Of a stretch of DNA of 64,000 nt, positions 1-10,783 are shown piece by piece; position 1 is the first letter of the stretch; the number at the start of each line of letters is the position of its first letter. The notes under the pieces are model-generated. The model was given only the letters and a program-made list of their open reading frames with translations, searched no databases and was not told the DNA's origin. A program made the translations under genes and the position numbers. Origin of the DNA: Spinacia oleracea (Eukaryota > Streptophyta > Magnoliopsida > Caryophyllales > Amaranthaceae). Location of the stretch: NCBI RefSeq assembly GCF_020520425.1, contig NC_079491.1, positions 99,107,152 to 99,171,151 on the forward strand, in the 5' to 3' direction.

Positions 1-419
1 TACGTGCTTTGTTTGTGTGTGTTGATTATGGCTATGCCTTATTGATCCTGTGATGACCCATTTTGGTGAGCAGACTCTAAGGATCAATAAGCGTTGCTCA
101 TCTACAGGTTTGACGATGATGCATCATTGGGATCGGAATCAGAGAGCGCGTATTTAGTTTGCTTTGCTAAGTTGACTTTGGTTTGTTAAATTGGACTCTA
201 AACTTGTCGTACTAGCTACATTACTTTATTTTCGTTGATTGGTTTTGGAATTAAATTTATAGTTGATTATTTATAAACTTAAAGTTAGTTTTATGTTTTC
301 CGCTGCAAAATTCTGAATAAGTCGTTACGTTTTCACACGGGCGATAATGCCTTGATAATTCTCTACGTTTAATATTAAAAAGGTTACTTTAGAAATGAGA
401 GAATTGTCGGGGTGTTACA
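1..419 (+). mobile_element. 3' end of a Ty3/gypsy chromovirus-like LTR (partial)
   Basis: Non-coding sequence ending in GGGGTGTTACA, the kind of 3' LTR terminus (..CA) I associate with plant Tekay/Del chromoviruses. The GCTGCAAAATTCTG and CGGGCGATAATGCC stretches also look like that LTR type. The left end is cut by the window edge and no coding part is visible. Family assignment is from memory of LTR style, not from a conserved protein, so it is tentative. Confidence 0.4.
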
Positions 420-421
420 AT

Positions 422-1009
422 TAGGGGTGTGCACAGGTCCAAAACCGGACCGGATCGGACCGGAACCGGTTGGACCGGTAGACCGGAATTTTCAGAATTC
501 GCGGACCAAGGACCGGACCGGAAAGAATCCGGTCCGGACTGGAACCGGACCGGAAAATTCAGGTCCGGTCCAGTTTTGGACCGGCTTGGACCAGTTTTTT
601 TAATTTTTGCGATTTACACTCTTAAACTTAATTTGTTTTTACGATTTTATTTTTTTACGACCTATATTTCTCTTTAAGTATAGCATACATCACTTCATAA
701 GCTTAATTTAAAGGAGATCGATAAAGGCCAATGATGTATAAAAAAAATTCAAAGTCTTTTTTTTGCGGGAGGAGATTAATGTATGTGGGCTATAAATTGA
801 GCTCTTCTATCTAAAATTTATATTTTTTATAATTATATTCCGGGTCACCGTTCCGGATCGGAAAATTTTGGGTTTTGACTGGACCGGACTGGAAAACCGG
901 AATCGTGTATTTTCAAGGACCGAGGAACAGACCGGAATCTATTGGTCCGGTTCGGTCCGGTCCAATTCCGGTCCAATTTCCGGTCCGAACCAGACCGTGC
1001 ACACCCCTA
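422..1009. mobile_element. hAT-type MITE with 13-bp TIRs and 8-bp TSD
   Basis: A 588-bp element with perfect 13-bp terminal inverted repeats TAGGGGTGTGCAC (422-434) and GTGCACACCCCTA (997-1009). It is flanked by the identical 8-bp duplication GTTACAAT (414-421 and 1010-1017). An 8-bp duplication is the hAT signature. Both halves are packed with GGACCGG/CCGGTCC motifs in inverted orientation around an AT-rich centre, so the whole element can fold back on itself. There is no transposase. The short open frames inside are an effect of the simple repeats. It is non-autonomous and would need a hAT transposase in trans. Confidence 0.88.
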
Positions 1010-1017
1010 GTTACAAT

Positions 1018-1428
1018 ATTCCCAATGAAAGGTTACCAGATCCTCGTTCCCAGTTTGATGTTTTCCTCGTCCTAGTTTGAATTTTATCACTTCGTCGTCA
1101 GTAAAGGTATTTATTATGTGTTCTCTCTTTTGAAATCCCGTATCCTATCATCAAACGTAAGTTAAGTACCTGTTTTCGAAAAGCTTCATCTACCAACTGA
1201 ACATCTTCGATGACTCTGTGAGAAGTACGTTCAGGTCAATAGGCTCCCAATGACTTGTGAGGGAATTATTGACATTCCCAGTGATGATCCTTAAGTAAAA
1301 TTTATCACTCGGGGGTTCGTGAGACCCTCGCCTCGGTTTAGTTTTAATCAGAATAAGTTTTGGACGCACTCCGTCTACCAATACTTTGATCATCGTCTTT
1401 CCCAGACTCAATCAAAGTGGGGGCTAAC
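1018..1428 (+). mobile_element. 3' internal end of a decayed Tat-like retroelement, with PPT
   Basis: Non-coding. The stretch 1280-1332 closely matches 63936-63987 near the right end of the window, which is the 3' end of the Tat element there. A purine-rich tract ending GTGGGGGCTAAC (about 1409-1428) lies directly before an LTR-like start at 1429 and is the likely polypurine tract. The boundary on the left with the chromovirus debris is not clear; 1018-1100 could belong to either. Confidence 0.55.
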
Positions 1429-2844
1429 TATAGACACTTACATTTGTCCCTAGGCCATAAGCGGTGTGTTCAATGATGAAACTATAACCCACTTGTCAAC
1501 AACGCACTCTGATTAGCTGAAGAACGATCCTAGACTGACCGAAGAGACCATCTGGAGAAGAACCTGATAAGTATAGATATAAATCTTCCTAAAATAGACT
1601 GGACACATACTTAGTCGCATTCGCATCCGGATACGGTGTAATATGTGGTTGCATTGATAGAAAGATAGAATACAATTGTCTGCATTACAACACACCTGTA
1701 TGCGCCACAATGTTCTAATGATTGCCTTCAGGCTCTAGAAAAACATAGCTCGGATAATATATAACACTTCCCAAACTCATACTTACTGGGAACAATAAAT
1801 GTAAATGTTAACCCAAATTACTTAAACAAGCTTGCGAATGCTTAGAATACGCTCGTTAGCCCGCTTAGCAAATGATACATCCTTAAAAAGTTTGTCTTAT
1901 TAATTATGATTTGGATCATGTATATTACATGATTGTATAGGCCTTGGAATAATCTTTCCATAGACTTATCATAAGCCCAAATCCGATTTCAAACAAATAA
2001 GTTATATAAGGCTTTTACTTGGGCTTTGCCAAAATGGACAGACCTCAACTCTTTGGGCCATAACTTTAAATTTACAAAGCCCATTGATGCGAAATTGGCA
2101 GCATTGGAAAGCTAGATTTCGTAGCTTTCTAAAAAAATATTTTTTGCAAGAATCCAAGTTCGCTGTTAAAGGTTGAATTTTCTGGAAATCCGCATATCTG
2201 CCTGCGCTGGAATTTTCTAGCGCTGGCAGAACCTGCGCTAGAAATTTCAAGCGCTCACAAGGTCAGCACCACTTTTTTCTGGCGCTGCTATTTGATTACT
2301 AAAATTCAAACTTTTCAAAATTCTATTTTATGTTTGCTAAAAATTTCTAGCGCTACAGTAGCAAGCGCCACTTTATTCTAGCGCACGCATGGCCAACGTC
2401 ACTTTTTCTGGCGCTACCATTTGATTTTCACCGAAACTCAAATTCTTCAAATGTCTATATTGTTTTGACTACCTACACTATAAATACAACCCTTCTGTAC
2501 CCCGTTTTTCATCATCAATTCATTCTCACTCCTCTGATATTCTGTATTCTCTCTTCCCTCTCTAATATTCTAAAGTCTCTGCCAAAGTCATGTCCCGTGT
2601 TCGTAATAGTTCTACCATATTAACTCTTGTTAAGAAAAACTTTGTATGTACAGGTATTCAAACCATCCCAATTACCACCGAAGTTCTAGCCAATTCATAA
2701 GCCAAAACCAAGAGGAAACTCTGCCGGAACTGAAGAAAGGATAAGGATCTGATAGGCAGTATAAAAGTTGTTCTAATGCTAAAAGGAGGCTCTGATAAGG
2801 CAAGTGATAAGTGTTCCTGAGAACCGCAGTATAACCTACGTTAT
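1429..2844 (+). mobile_element. Decayed Tat-like LTR, split by Athila at 2845
   Basis: Begins TATAGACACTTACATTTGTCC, up to 20 of whose bases closely resemble the TGTAGACACC LTR start at 24435; the second base has changed from G to A. It carries a TATA box at 2479-2486 followed by a typical transcribed leader. The U3 part (about 2200-2420) contains several GCGCTGG/CTAGCGC dyads that recall the GC-rich motif of the Tat element to the right. The LTR is interrupted at 2845, where the Athila LTR begins; its remaining 3' end should lie beyond the window. No coding sequence. Confidence 0.55.
2479..2486 (+). promoter_or_regulatory. TATA box of the decayed Tat-like LTR
   Basis: TATAAATA in the context CACTATAAATACAACCC, followed by a pyrimidine-rich leader, as in LTR promoters. 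Activity is unknown. Confidence 0.5.
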
Positions 2845-4491
2845 TGATAGGGTGTTTTTCCGTCGTTGAATAGAACAACACCTCACCAAACAAAATTTAT
2901 AAAACCGCTAGAATAACCGGCTATATGAACTATAGCGGCAAGTATAGGGGTCGTCCCATAGAAACAGTGGTTATCGAGTTTGGATGTCAAGCTAGTTCGA
3001 ACAAGAATTTGGTTTGAATTATCACTAAGAAACTAAAACTAACAATTATGCGAAGTTGAATCAAGAAAAGGAAATGTTAGGGAGTTGGGGATAGGCTAGG
3101 GAAATCGGGGGAAATGAACTAAACTATCTAGCAATGACGATCATGCAACGACTTGGCAAATAGGCAAATAGCATCAAATGACGTGCTCGCCACCTCTCGG
3201 ATGGAGCACGCGAAGCAACCTAGCCTAAGGAAGAGCTTTCGCCTAATCCTAGACTAAATTAACTTGCATATAATAGGCACAACTACTTGCTTACACAAGA
3301 TAGGCTCACAATCTCTTGCCAAACCTAACCATGCTTCCAATTGAATCTAATCGAATAGCATTTGCAACTACCACTCAATTAAGCATGGATATCCTATCAC
3401 CAAATCATATTTAATCACATTAATCAATCAACAATCAATCATCAATATCCCCTAATTAAGCCCCTAGATTATCCCCTTTCCCTAACCTAATTCTACGCAC
3501 TAATCATTCTAAAAATCAAGAAATCCATTAGTTCTAGGTTAGAAAGCATGAAATTGCAAGATTAGAAAGAGAGAATCAAAGAGTAGAACAATCAATTGAA
3601 CAATCAACTAGTGAATTAAGAATCAAAGTAACTAAAGTAAACACAAGAAGAATTCAAGAATTAAAGGAATTAAAGAGCAATCAACAATCACAACAAAAGC
3701 AAGAAGTAAGAAATTGAATTGAATTGCAAGAAAGTAGAAGAAGAGTTTAGGAAATTACAACTTGATGCTTCAATGGAGGAGAGTTTCTCTCTCTAGAAAT
3801 TGCTGAAAATATATTTTGGGATTCTAAACTGTTAAACTAAAATTCTACCAAATAAAATAAAAGAAAATTCTATTTATAAGTTTCCCCAAATAGAAGCCGA
3901 AATTCGAAAATAAGCAGCCCGCGCAGCCATTTGGTCGCACATACCCTCTGTGCGACCGAACATAAGAAACCCATTCGAGCAAACATTAAGCCCTGTGCGA
4001 GCAAACACAGCGAAGAACAATTCCTTCGTCATGTGCGACCGAACGAGAAACCCTGTTCGGTCGAATGGTGTTTTCTTGGCTCATGTCCCCTTTGCAGTTT
4101 GATTCAGTCGAATAGAAAGACCTGTGTGGGCGCACAACTTTTGTGCGGTCGAACACCATAACCTGTGCGGTCGTTTACCAATTTTGTGGCATTCTGTCTC
4201 CAAAAATCCATTTTGTGCGAACGAACAAGAAGGGACGTTCGGTCGCACAAAACTGCAGATTCCTTGATGCCATCAACCCTCCTCTGTTCGGGCGCACAAG
4301 CAACAACTCAATCGCACAAGCCCTGTTTTGGCTCAATTCTACTTGTTTTCCATCACTTTTCATCATAATCACCTATAAAGCACAAGATGGAAAGAAACTT
4401 ATAAAAATCACACAAAAAGCTATAAAAACTATAAAAAAGCATAACAAACTAACATGAAATCCTATCCTAGGAGCGACATAAATGTCGCTCA
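2845..4491 (-). repeat. Athila 3' LTR (left copy)
   Basis: 1647 bp, TGATAGGGTG ... GTCGCTCA on the plus strand. Aligns along its whole length with 20098-21735, with small differences (about five in the first 135 bp by eye). The inner edge is set by the palindrome GAGCGACATAAATGTCGCTC (4471-4490) followed by the pyrimidine-rich complement of the PPT. The central part (3918-4330) is full of the motif GTGCGACCGAAC and its complement. Confidence 0.8.
3871..3878 (-). promoter_or_regulatory. TATA box of left Athila LTR
   Basis: TATTTATA on the plus strand, reading TATAAATA on the minus strand, in the same position as 21116-21123 in the other LTR. Confidence 0.55.
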
Positions 4492-6753
4492 TCAAACTCC
4501 GGCCCCCAAGCTAAGCGTTTGCTAGTCTCTAGCAAACTAAACTCAATTAGGGAAGAGTGAGAAACTATTCAAATTCCAAAAATCTACAAAAACAAAATAT
4601 AGCAAATCTAATCAAGGCAAGACCTAAAGAGAAATAAACCAAGAAAAGAAAGAAAGAAAAGAAAAGGAAAAGAAAGAGAAAAGAAAAGAAAAGAAAGTAA
4701 AATTAAACTACCAAATCAAAGATAGGGGCCTTTATTATGCAACGAGTATAAAAGAACACTAATATTACCTATCAAATAAATGAATACACGCTAACTAATG
4801 TCCTAAATCGAGTGAAAGATTCAAGCGTCAAGCAAAGCGAACTAAGGGCAAGCACTAAACAATTCCCCTTCAACCGAGCATACCACGTCAAATCTCTAGA
4901 TCATTTCCACCCTTGAGAATAGCGTCTCGAGACACCGCGAAGGCGCTGGAGAAAACAAGATTAGGCTACCCGACATCTTAGCATGACAATCCCATTTCAT
5001 AAACTTGACCAAATGCTCCCTCCACCGACAATGACTCAACTCAAAAGGGTCAAGAGGACTTTTTAGGGTGTAACGTAGGCTAGGGGTAAGGTGTGGAACA
5101 AATTTGGGATTTGGTGCTCATACCTAAAGTAAAGCGCAATGATAGAACTCAACTCAAGCAAATCGAACCAAAAACAAACTCATACCACTTATTTGGGGTA
5201 CCCCCAAGCTTATTCAAAAACAATTCTAAACTACAATTCTTTTTGCACTTTTCTTGATTTGATTTTCTCTTTTTTTGTGTTTCAATTGAAGCTTTTCTCA
5301 TGCCTTGTTTTTCTCTATTTTTGGCTTTTTCAAAACTTTACTCTCTTTTTGCTTTTTCTTATTTATTCACTATATAAAACATATTTCCCAAACTTTGCCA
5401 TTCATACCAAAAACAATCATTCCTCAACTTTGCATATTCATTCAAAACCAACAAGCATCATAACACAAAGCTTCACTATCACTTCTAAGGGTGAAAATAA
5501 AACAAAGGCTATTAGGCTTGTAATGTGCTCATAAGAAACGAAGGGGAAAGGCTCAAATGGCTAGCAAGGGGGCAAATGCAAACAAAAATATATGGAAAAT
5601 AGAAAATAAAGCCCTAAACTAAAAAGAAAAATAGTCACCGAAAGAAATGCCTCTATCGTCCCCTAAAGTAGTTCGGTCGCGGTCTCGGGAAGGAATAGTC
5701 AAATTCGGGAGATAAGAAGGTCAATGCCAAGGATCCATGCCACTCAATATATGTATATGTGTTTGGGCTATTTTGAACATGAACCTCACATGGGAGCAAA
5801 TACCACTATGTCCGGTTTCAAGTCACTAGAGAGATCGACACCATCTTACCACATGCCAAGGGTTCAAGACGCATGCTACCCAAAGTTCAACCAAATTTCT
5901 TAACACCAAATCCTAGATTCGACCCAAGACATTAAAAATCGTGTAAACATCTACCAATTAGGAATAGAAGCATTCTAGTCTACAAGTTCCAATTTTATTT
6001 GCCCAAATCGAGAATATTGCCTAAGAAAACCTAGAAAAACTTGTCTTGACAAAAGGAATGGAAAAAGAAAGAAAAAGGAAGAAAATAAGAAAACACACCA
6101 AAAAGGAAAACAAAAAGAAACAAACAAAACAAACAAACGAAAAGAAAAGAAACTAAAATCAAACTAAATCAAACTAAAAACAAAGAAACTAATATATACA
6201 AGTGTACATAATGGTATGGTTTCCAAGACATGAGCATCACAAATAGTCAACTACACAACTAAACTCCCCCCAAGCTAGAATTAGGCCATGTCCTTAAGGC
6301 CTAAAACTACACAAGGAGGGGCACAGCTACCCATCCAACCAAATGCCCCATATGCAAGATGCCCGTCCCAAAGAATGCATGTGAGATAGAAGGATATTAC
6401 CGAATATGCAGTGGGAGAAAGTCCCGCAAAGAACCGGTAAAAACCGAACCAAACTCACCAAAATATCGACGAACAAGGCATTGGCGGAAAGCATAAACTC
6501 ACATCAACGAAACCAAACCACAAAGAACACTAAAAAACAATCAAGAGAAATGTTAGTAGACAAGGCCAAATGGCCAAAACAAACTCAAAACAAGCAAAAA
6601 CTCATCATCGTATATACAACCACATGAAGTGGCAAGAAGATCAACACCAACAAGCATCAAACACTCCTCATAGCAAACCCCACGTCACACTTCCCCCTCA
6701 AGCTAAATACAAGCATACCATCAAAATAAGATGGGGGAGAAGTGGAGGGAACC
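4492..6753 (-). other. Athila 3' internal non-coding region with three PPT-like tracts
   Basis: Runs (minus strand) from the end of ORF1 to the LTR. It is A-rich with purine stretches and no conserved frame. Three copies of an AGCTTGGGGG-type tract are seen, at about 4499-4516, 6266-6280 and 6690-6706 (plus-strand CCCCC..AAGCTA). The one beside the LTR is the functional-position polypurine tract. The open frame at 5139-5534 is broken in the homologous copy at 22379 by a T-run length change, so it is not under coding constraint. Confidence 0.7.
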
Positions 6754-8543
6754 CTAAGAGGTGCTTGGGTCCTCCCCACGCTGCTCAAGATCATAAAGCC
6801 TCCAATATTCATCCATTTTAAGACGATGAGCATGAGCCTCTTCGTCCGTAAAAGGGGTGAAATTGTAGTTGGGGTCCACATCGGGACCCGGAGCGTCGGT
6901 ATAGGGGGGCCAAGCATACTCGGGTTTAAGGGGGTAGTTTCCTTGGGGAGGCTCTCCTCGTGGCCCATCCCAACCTCCAACGTAATCCTTAGGCCACCCG
7001 GTGAAATCCTCGGGCCAACCATCGGGCCGATCAACCGGTGGGGGAGTGGGATACATTGGATCACCACGGTAGTCACTCCCTCCCATCATAGTATAGTCAT
7101 AGGGGGGAAAGGAGGGGGGAGTGACAACGGGTTGGGATGGGCCCGTCCAATACGGGTAAGTGGGTATACGCTCCTCATTCCAACTAGGGACGGGCCCTTG
7201 CTGGGGAGGGTGATAAGGATAGTTGACATAGGGGGAAAAGTCCCCTTTGTCAACATGGTAGTCGTACACCCGCCTACCGTAGTAGGACGAGTCAAAATCG
7301 GGAAAAGAATCTCCCGTGCGGCTCCCTTGAGGAGCAAGAGAAGCCAAGGTACGAGCTTGGTCCTCTTGCCCTTGGAAGATAGCCGCAAGGGTGGATTGCA
7401 AACGCGTCAAGTCAAAAGGAGAGGAGAGAGGTATATTACCCGCATTCGGGGGGAGGTGGACTAGGAGGTCGAGGAGGAGCTTGAGTGGAGGTACCGGTAG
7501 GCTCGGTAGTGGCGGTGGTGGTGGCGGCGTTGACAAATTTCTGATGCCGCGGAAGCAAGAAACGGACACTAAAGGACCACGAAGTAATGAACGGGTGTGG
7601 AAGATAGCACCAATCGGCTTTCTTCACTTTCCAAATAAATTGCGCCTCATTGACCGTGTAATGGAGCCAGGTGGCATTGTACATCGCCCGGATGTTCAAG
7701 AATTCACCACCGGGAACGGGAGTCAAAGCATCATATCCATCTCCTGGGCATGAGGGTTGGTCGGAAGAAACCGAACGAGAAGTGTGAGCATGCCACCAAG
7801 GAGGATGTCGGATTTGTTCACGTGGGTATCCCACACCTCGATGATCCGGGAAATTAGAAATTGTCCAAAATCAAGGATCCCTTGCTTCTCTTGTGTGGAC
7901 AACCACAAACCACCAAGTTCCGTGCCCGACAAGGCACCGGTAGAACCCTTAGAGAAAAGGGCGTAGATGAGGAGGCGGCTCATGATGCGGATGGCCGGAT
8001 GATGGAATGAGGAAGATTTGGCCGAGGCGGAGAAGAAATCCCCGTCGTCTCCGGTGAGCGCCCTCCACCAACTATTTTCATCATAGTCGTTAGCACATTC
8101 GGAGCTTCGGTTCGTGATGAGCCCGTACCCCGAGTCGATGGAGAAGATGGCATTGATTTGATTTTTATTCAATTTGTGTTGGCGACCGAAGACTTGGAAG
8201 CTCAATTCCATCACACGATCACCGTCCTCATCCTCTATAATATTCTTCTGTGCCGAGGACAGGAACTCCAATGTCAACCTTTTGAACTTTTCCCACCCTG
8301 GCCCCTTGATCAACTTGTCAACCTCGACTTCGACCCCCAAGCTACGAACGCCTCTCCCGATGACAGAACTTGGTGGGCTTAATGGTTGGAAAGCAGCTCA
8401 AAGAAATCCCAAGATCTTTGTTCGGTGAACTCAATGCCGTAGGTTTCCATGCCCGGCGGAGCAGGTGCCTTCCTCTTTGATGTAGAGGCGGTAGGGTTTG
8501 ATGTAGAGGCGGTGGGGTTCTTCTTGGAGCGCTTGGGTGCCAT
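6754..8543 (-). pseudogene. Athila ORF1-like protein gene, frameshifted
   Basis: I read an ATG at 8543 (Met-Ala-Pro-Lys-Arg start, Ser/Thr/Lys-rich N-terminus). The frame then hits a stop near 8384 and continues in other frames: 8340-7723 is the alpha-helical middle part resembling the ATHILA ORF-1 family (Pfam PF03078), then about 7770-7436, then a Pro/Tyr/Gly-rich C-terminal part 7569-6754 ending DPSTS. At least three frame breaks make it a pseudogene. The family has no known function; the gene sits where some retroelements carry env-like genes. The C-terminal third is repeated at 23992-24434. The Pro/Gly-rich tail is low complexity and would assign weakly on its own. Confidence 0.62.
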
Positions 8544-9629
8544 GGAATGATGAGGTTAGGCAAAGCAAAATCTACAAAAGCAAAAGAAAAACAAACCAAG
8601 ACACACAAAGAAGGAAAAACTAAGTTAGTTCACAATCTAGGACAAACAAACAACTACAAAGGCTAAGGTGAAACTATCTCCATCAACTCTTCAACAAGTT
8701 CCAAACATTACACCAACTCCTCAACAAATATAAACTAACCACATTACTCCACACTAATAACCACAATCAATCAACCGTCACTTCCACAAACAAGCATAAT
8801 AAAAGTAGCCCAAAATCGCACAAAATCATCTCAAAAAGTCTAGAGCTTAAATGGAACAAGGAATCAAACATGCGTAGCTCATCTAGACAATTAAAGGTCA
8901 ATCACATAAAATACATGCATCAACAAACACCCAAAAACCACAAATTTCAGAAAATCCAAAAATAACATGAACATGGCAAAATTGGAATGAAATATAAGAA
9001 TTAAGGGAAAGAAATCATCACCACAAGCAAAGGAAGTGGTCTAGGATCGATCCCAAGTAGCCTCTAGAGTTCCAATTCACCACACACACAATTTTGACAA
9101 AATTCAACAAAACCCTAGAAATTGGGGGTTTTTGCAAATATCTGAAAATTTGGGGATTTGAGGGGTTGGGATGAATGAGATTGTGTGAAATTGATGTATG
9201 GGAAGTGAAATTAATGAAGGGAAGTAAGGGAGATTGATGGGGAGAAGTAGTATGAAGTGAAAGAAGAGAGCAAAGAAGTTGAAAGTGTGAGAGGAGTGTC
9301 GAGTATAATGAAGAAAATGGGGTGGTTCGCGAATTTTTGGAATAAAAGAGGTCAGATTCAGCCCCGCCAGGCTGTGCGACCGAACAGTAAAAGGTGTTCG
9401 ACCGCACAAACCTGTGCGATCGAACAGATAATTCTGTGTGACCGTTTACCAAAAAATGGGCATTCTGCCTCCCAAAATCAGTTTTGTATGATCGAACGAA
9501 GAAGGACGTTCGGTCGCACAAAACATGATTTTGCAAAAATCATTGAAACTTCACTAGGAAATGAAAATAAAGCTAATTAAATGGAAAATTAATGCATAAA
9601 ATCAAACAGAAACAAAAAATAGGAGTTAG
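8544..9629 (-). other. Athila internal spacer with an LTR-related block
   Basis: No conserved coding frame. Between about 9373 and 9530 it carries a block of GTGCGACCGAAC / GTTCGGTCGCAC motifs and a GCATTCTG..CC stretch that is colinear with 4135-4260 of the LTR, so LTR-type sequence is repeated inside the element. The rest is AT-rich leader-like sequence upstream of ORF1. Confidence 0.6.
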
Positions 9630-9806
9630 ACAACCGGGTTGCCTCCCGGGTAGCGCTCGTTTAACGTCATTAGCTTGACGAATCCCCCCAAAGCTCATGG
9701 GGGGACAAGAGAGGAGATGAATACACGGGTTGCCTCCTGGTAGCGCTCGTTTAACGTCATTAGCTTGACGGAACCCCCCAAAATTCAAGGGGGGTCAAAC
9801 ACACCC
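9630..9806 (-). repeat. Tandem duplication of the Athila pol-end marker (91-bp period)
   Basis: Two copies (first GGG at 9636, second at 9727) of a segment that on the minus strand reads GTCAAGCTAATGACGTTAAA then CGAGCGCTACC..GGAGGCAACCC. A motif of this form is common at the end of pol in plant Athila elements. Its presence just after gag-pro, without RT or integrase, brackets the missing pol region. Confidence 0.6.
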
Positions 9807-10079
9807 AACCTTGGGTTAACACTAGTCAACAAACCTTTCTTGGCCTCCTTGGGCACAAACAACTTACCCAAACCACCACTTATTGAGTGGGGACCAAACC
9901 AAGTCTTCCTAGGCGTAGGATTGCCTAGCTTAGACTTCTTGCTCATACACCTCTTACCATTACATGCCGGAGTGAGTGACCCCACATCATCAAGATCCAT
10001 CCTGAATGTGTCGGGAATGGTGATGACGTCATCATAGGAATCTCCTAGCACAAAGGAGCTCTCGTGCATATCCTTCTTC
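9787..10079 (-). pseudogene. Athila gag-pro frame, 3' segment beyond the copia insertion
   Basis: Minus-strand frame reading MHESSFVLGDSYDDVITIPD and onward to a stop at 9787. It is the direct continuation of the gag-protease frame that is cut at 17168-17172: the 5-bp sequence TCTTC is present on both sides of the 10080-17167 insertion, and removing one copy plus the insert restores a continuous reading frame. The segment (about 95 codons) has no recognised domain; it is acidic and then Lys/Gly-rich. It follows the protease where reverse transcriptase would be expected and contains none of the RT motifs. Confidence 0.65.
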
Positions 10080-10783
10080 TGATAGGTTATGATACATATG
10101 ACAAAACATAAATCATGCGGAAAAACCTTAATGCCAGGAAACATATTATTTACACATAATAATGTAGCATAATTTAGGAGCATACACTTTGTAGCGTGCC
10201 CTCCCTAGCTGCGCCCGAACCGAACAAGAACAAGTCTTTAGGACTCCAAATGTCGTCCCTCCGTAGATAGTCCACAGTACGTCCGGATCCGCCTCAAGTT
10301 AGACCAACTAGAATCGCCCTTAAGGTTACTAGGAAATTCGGTTAAGTGTTTGCAAGTGCTTAGCTTATTTTTCTTTCAAAACTTACCCTTAGAATACTTC
10401 AATCCCATTTGTATAAATTATGACCCCATGCCTTTATTTATAGAGGTTTGGAAAGGGAATTGGAATCCTAATAGGATACGATTTAATTAAACTTAGAATC
10501 CTACAAGTACTCTAATTAATTAAATAATCCTTTTAGGAATAGGAATTTAATCATACACCAAATCCTAATAGATTTAGGAATTGTGCATGGACACAAACAC
10601 ACACACGCACGGATCCACGAGGGCGCCCGCACGCGTGCGCTCGGCCCACGCAGCCCACGCTACGGAGCCTCGCCTTGGCGCGCTGGGCCTACCTTGCGGT
10701 GGGCCTGGCGCTGCCTTGGGCTGGGCGTTGGCGCGCGTCTTGCTTGCTGGGCGATGGCCTGGCTTCGTGCTGGGCGATGGCCT
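10080..10783 (-). repeat. Truncated LTR of the copia-type element (left)
   Basis: Matches 15830 onward (TGATAGGTTATGATACATAT..) until GGGCGATGGCCT, where the two copies diverge. About 630 bp of the LTR, including the U3 end, are missing here. Confidence 0.8.
10435..10442 (-). promoter_or_regulatory. TATA box of left copia-type LTR
   Basis: Minus strand TATAAATA, same place as 16175-16182 in the other LTR. With the upstream U3 deleted, promoter function here is doubtful. Confidence 0.45.

Noticed and set aside
412..1080. Overlapping short frames in the GGACCGG-rich element
   Set aside because: They come from simple-repeat composition of a MITE; no protein character and several frames open at once.
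5139..5534. 131-codon frame in the Athila 3' spacer
   Set aside because: Low-complexity Phe/Leu/Ser translation; its homologous copy at 22379 is shifted by a T-run difference.
6742..7464. 240-codon plus-strand frame
   Set aside because: Antisense shadow of Athila ORF1 C-terminus, caused by its codon bias.
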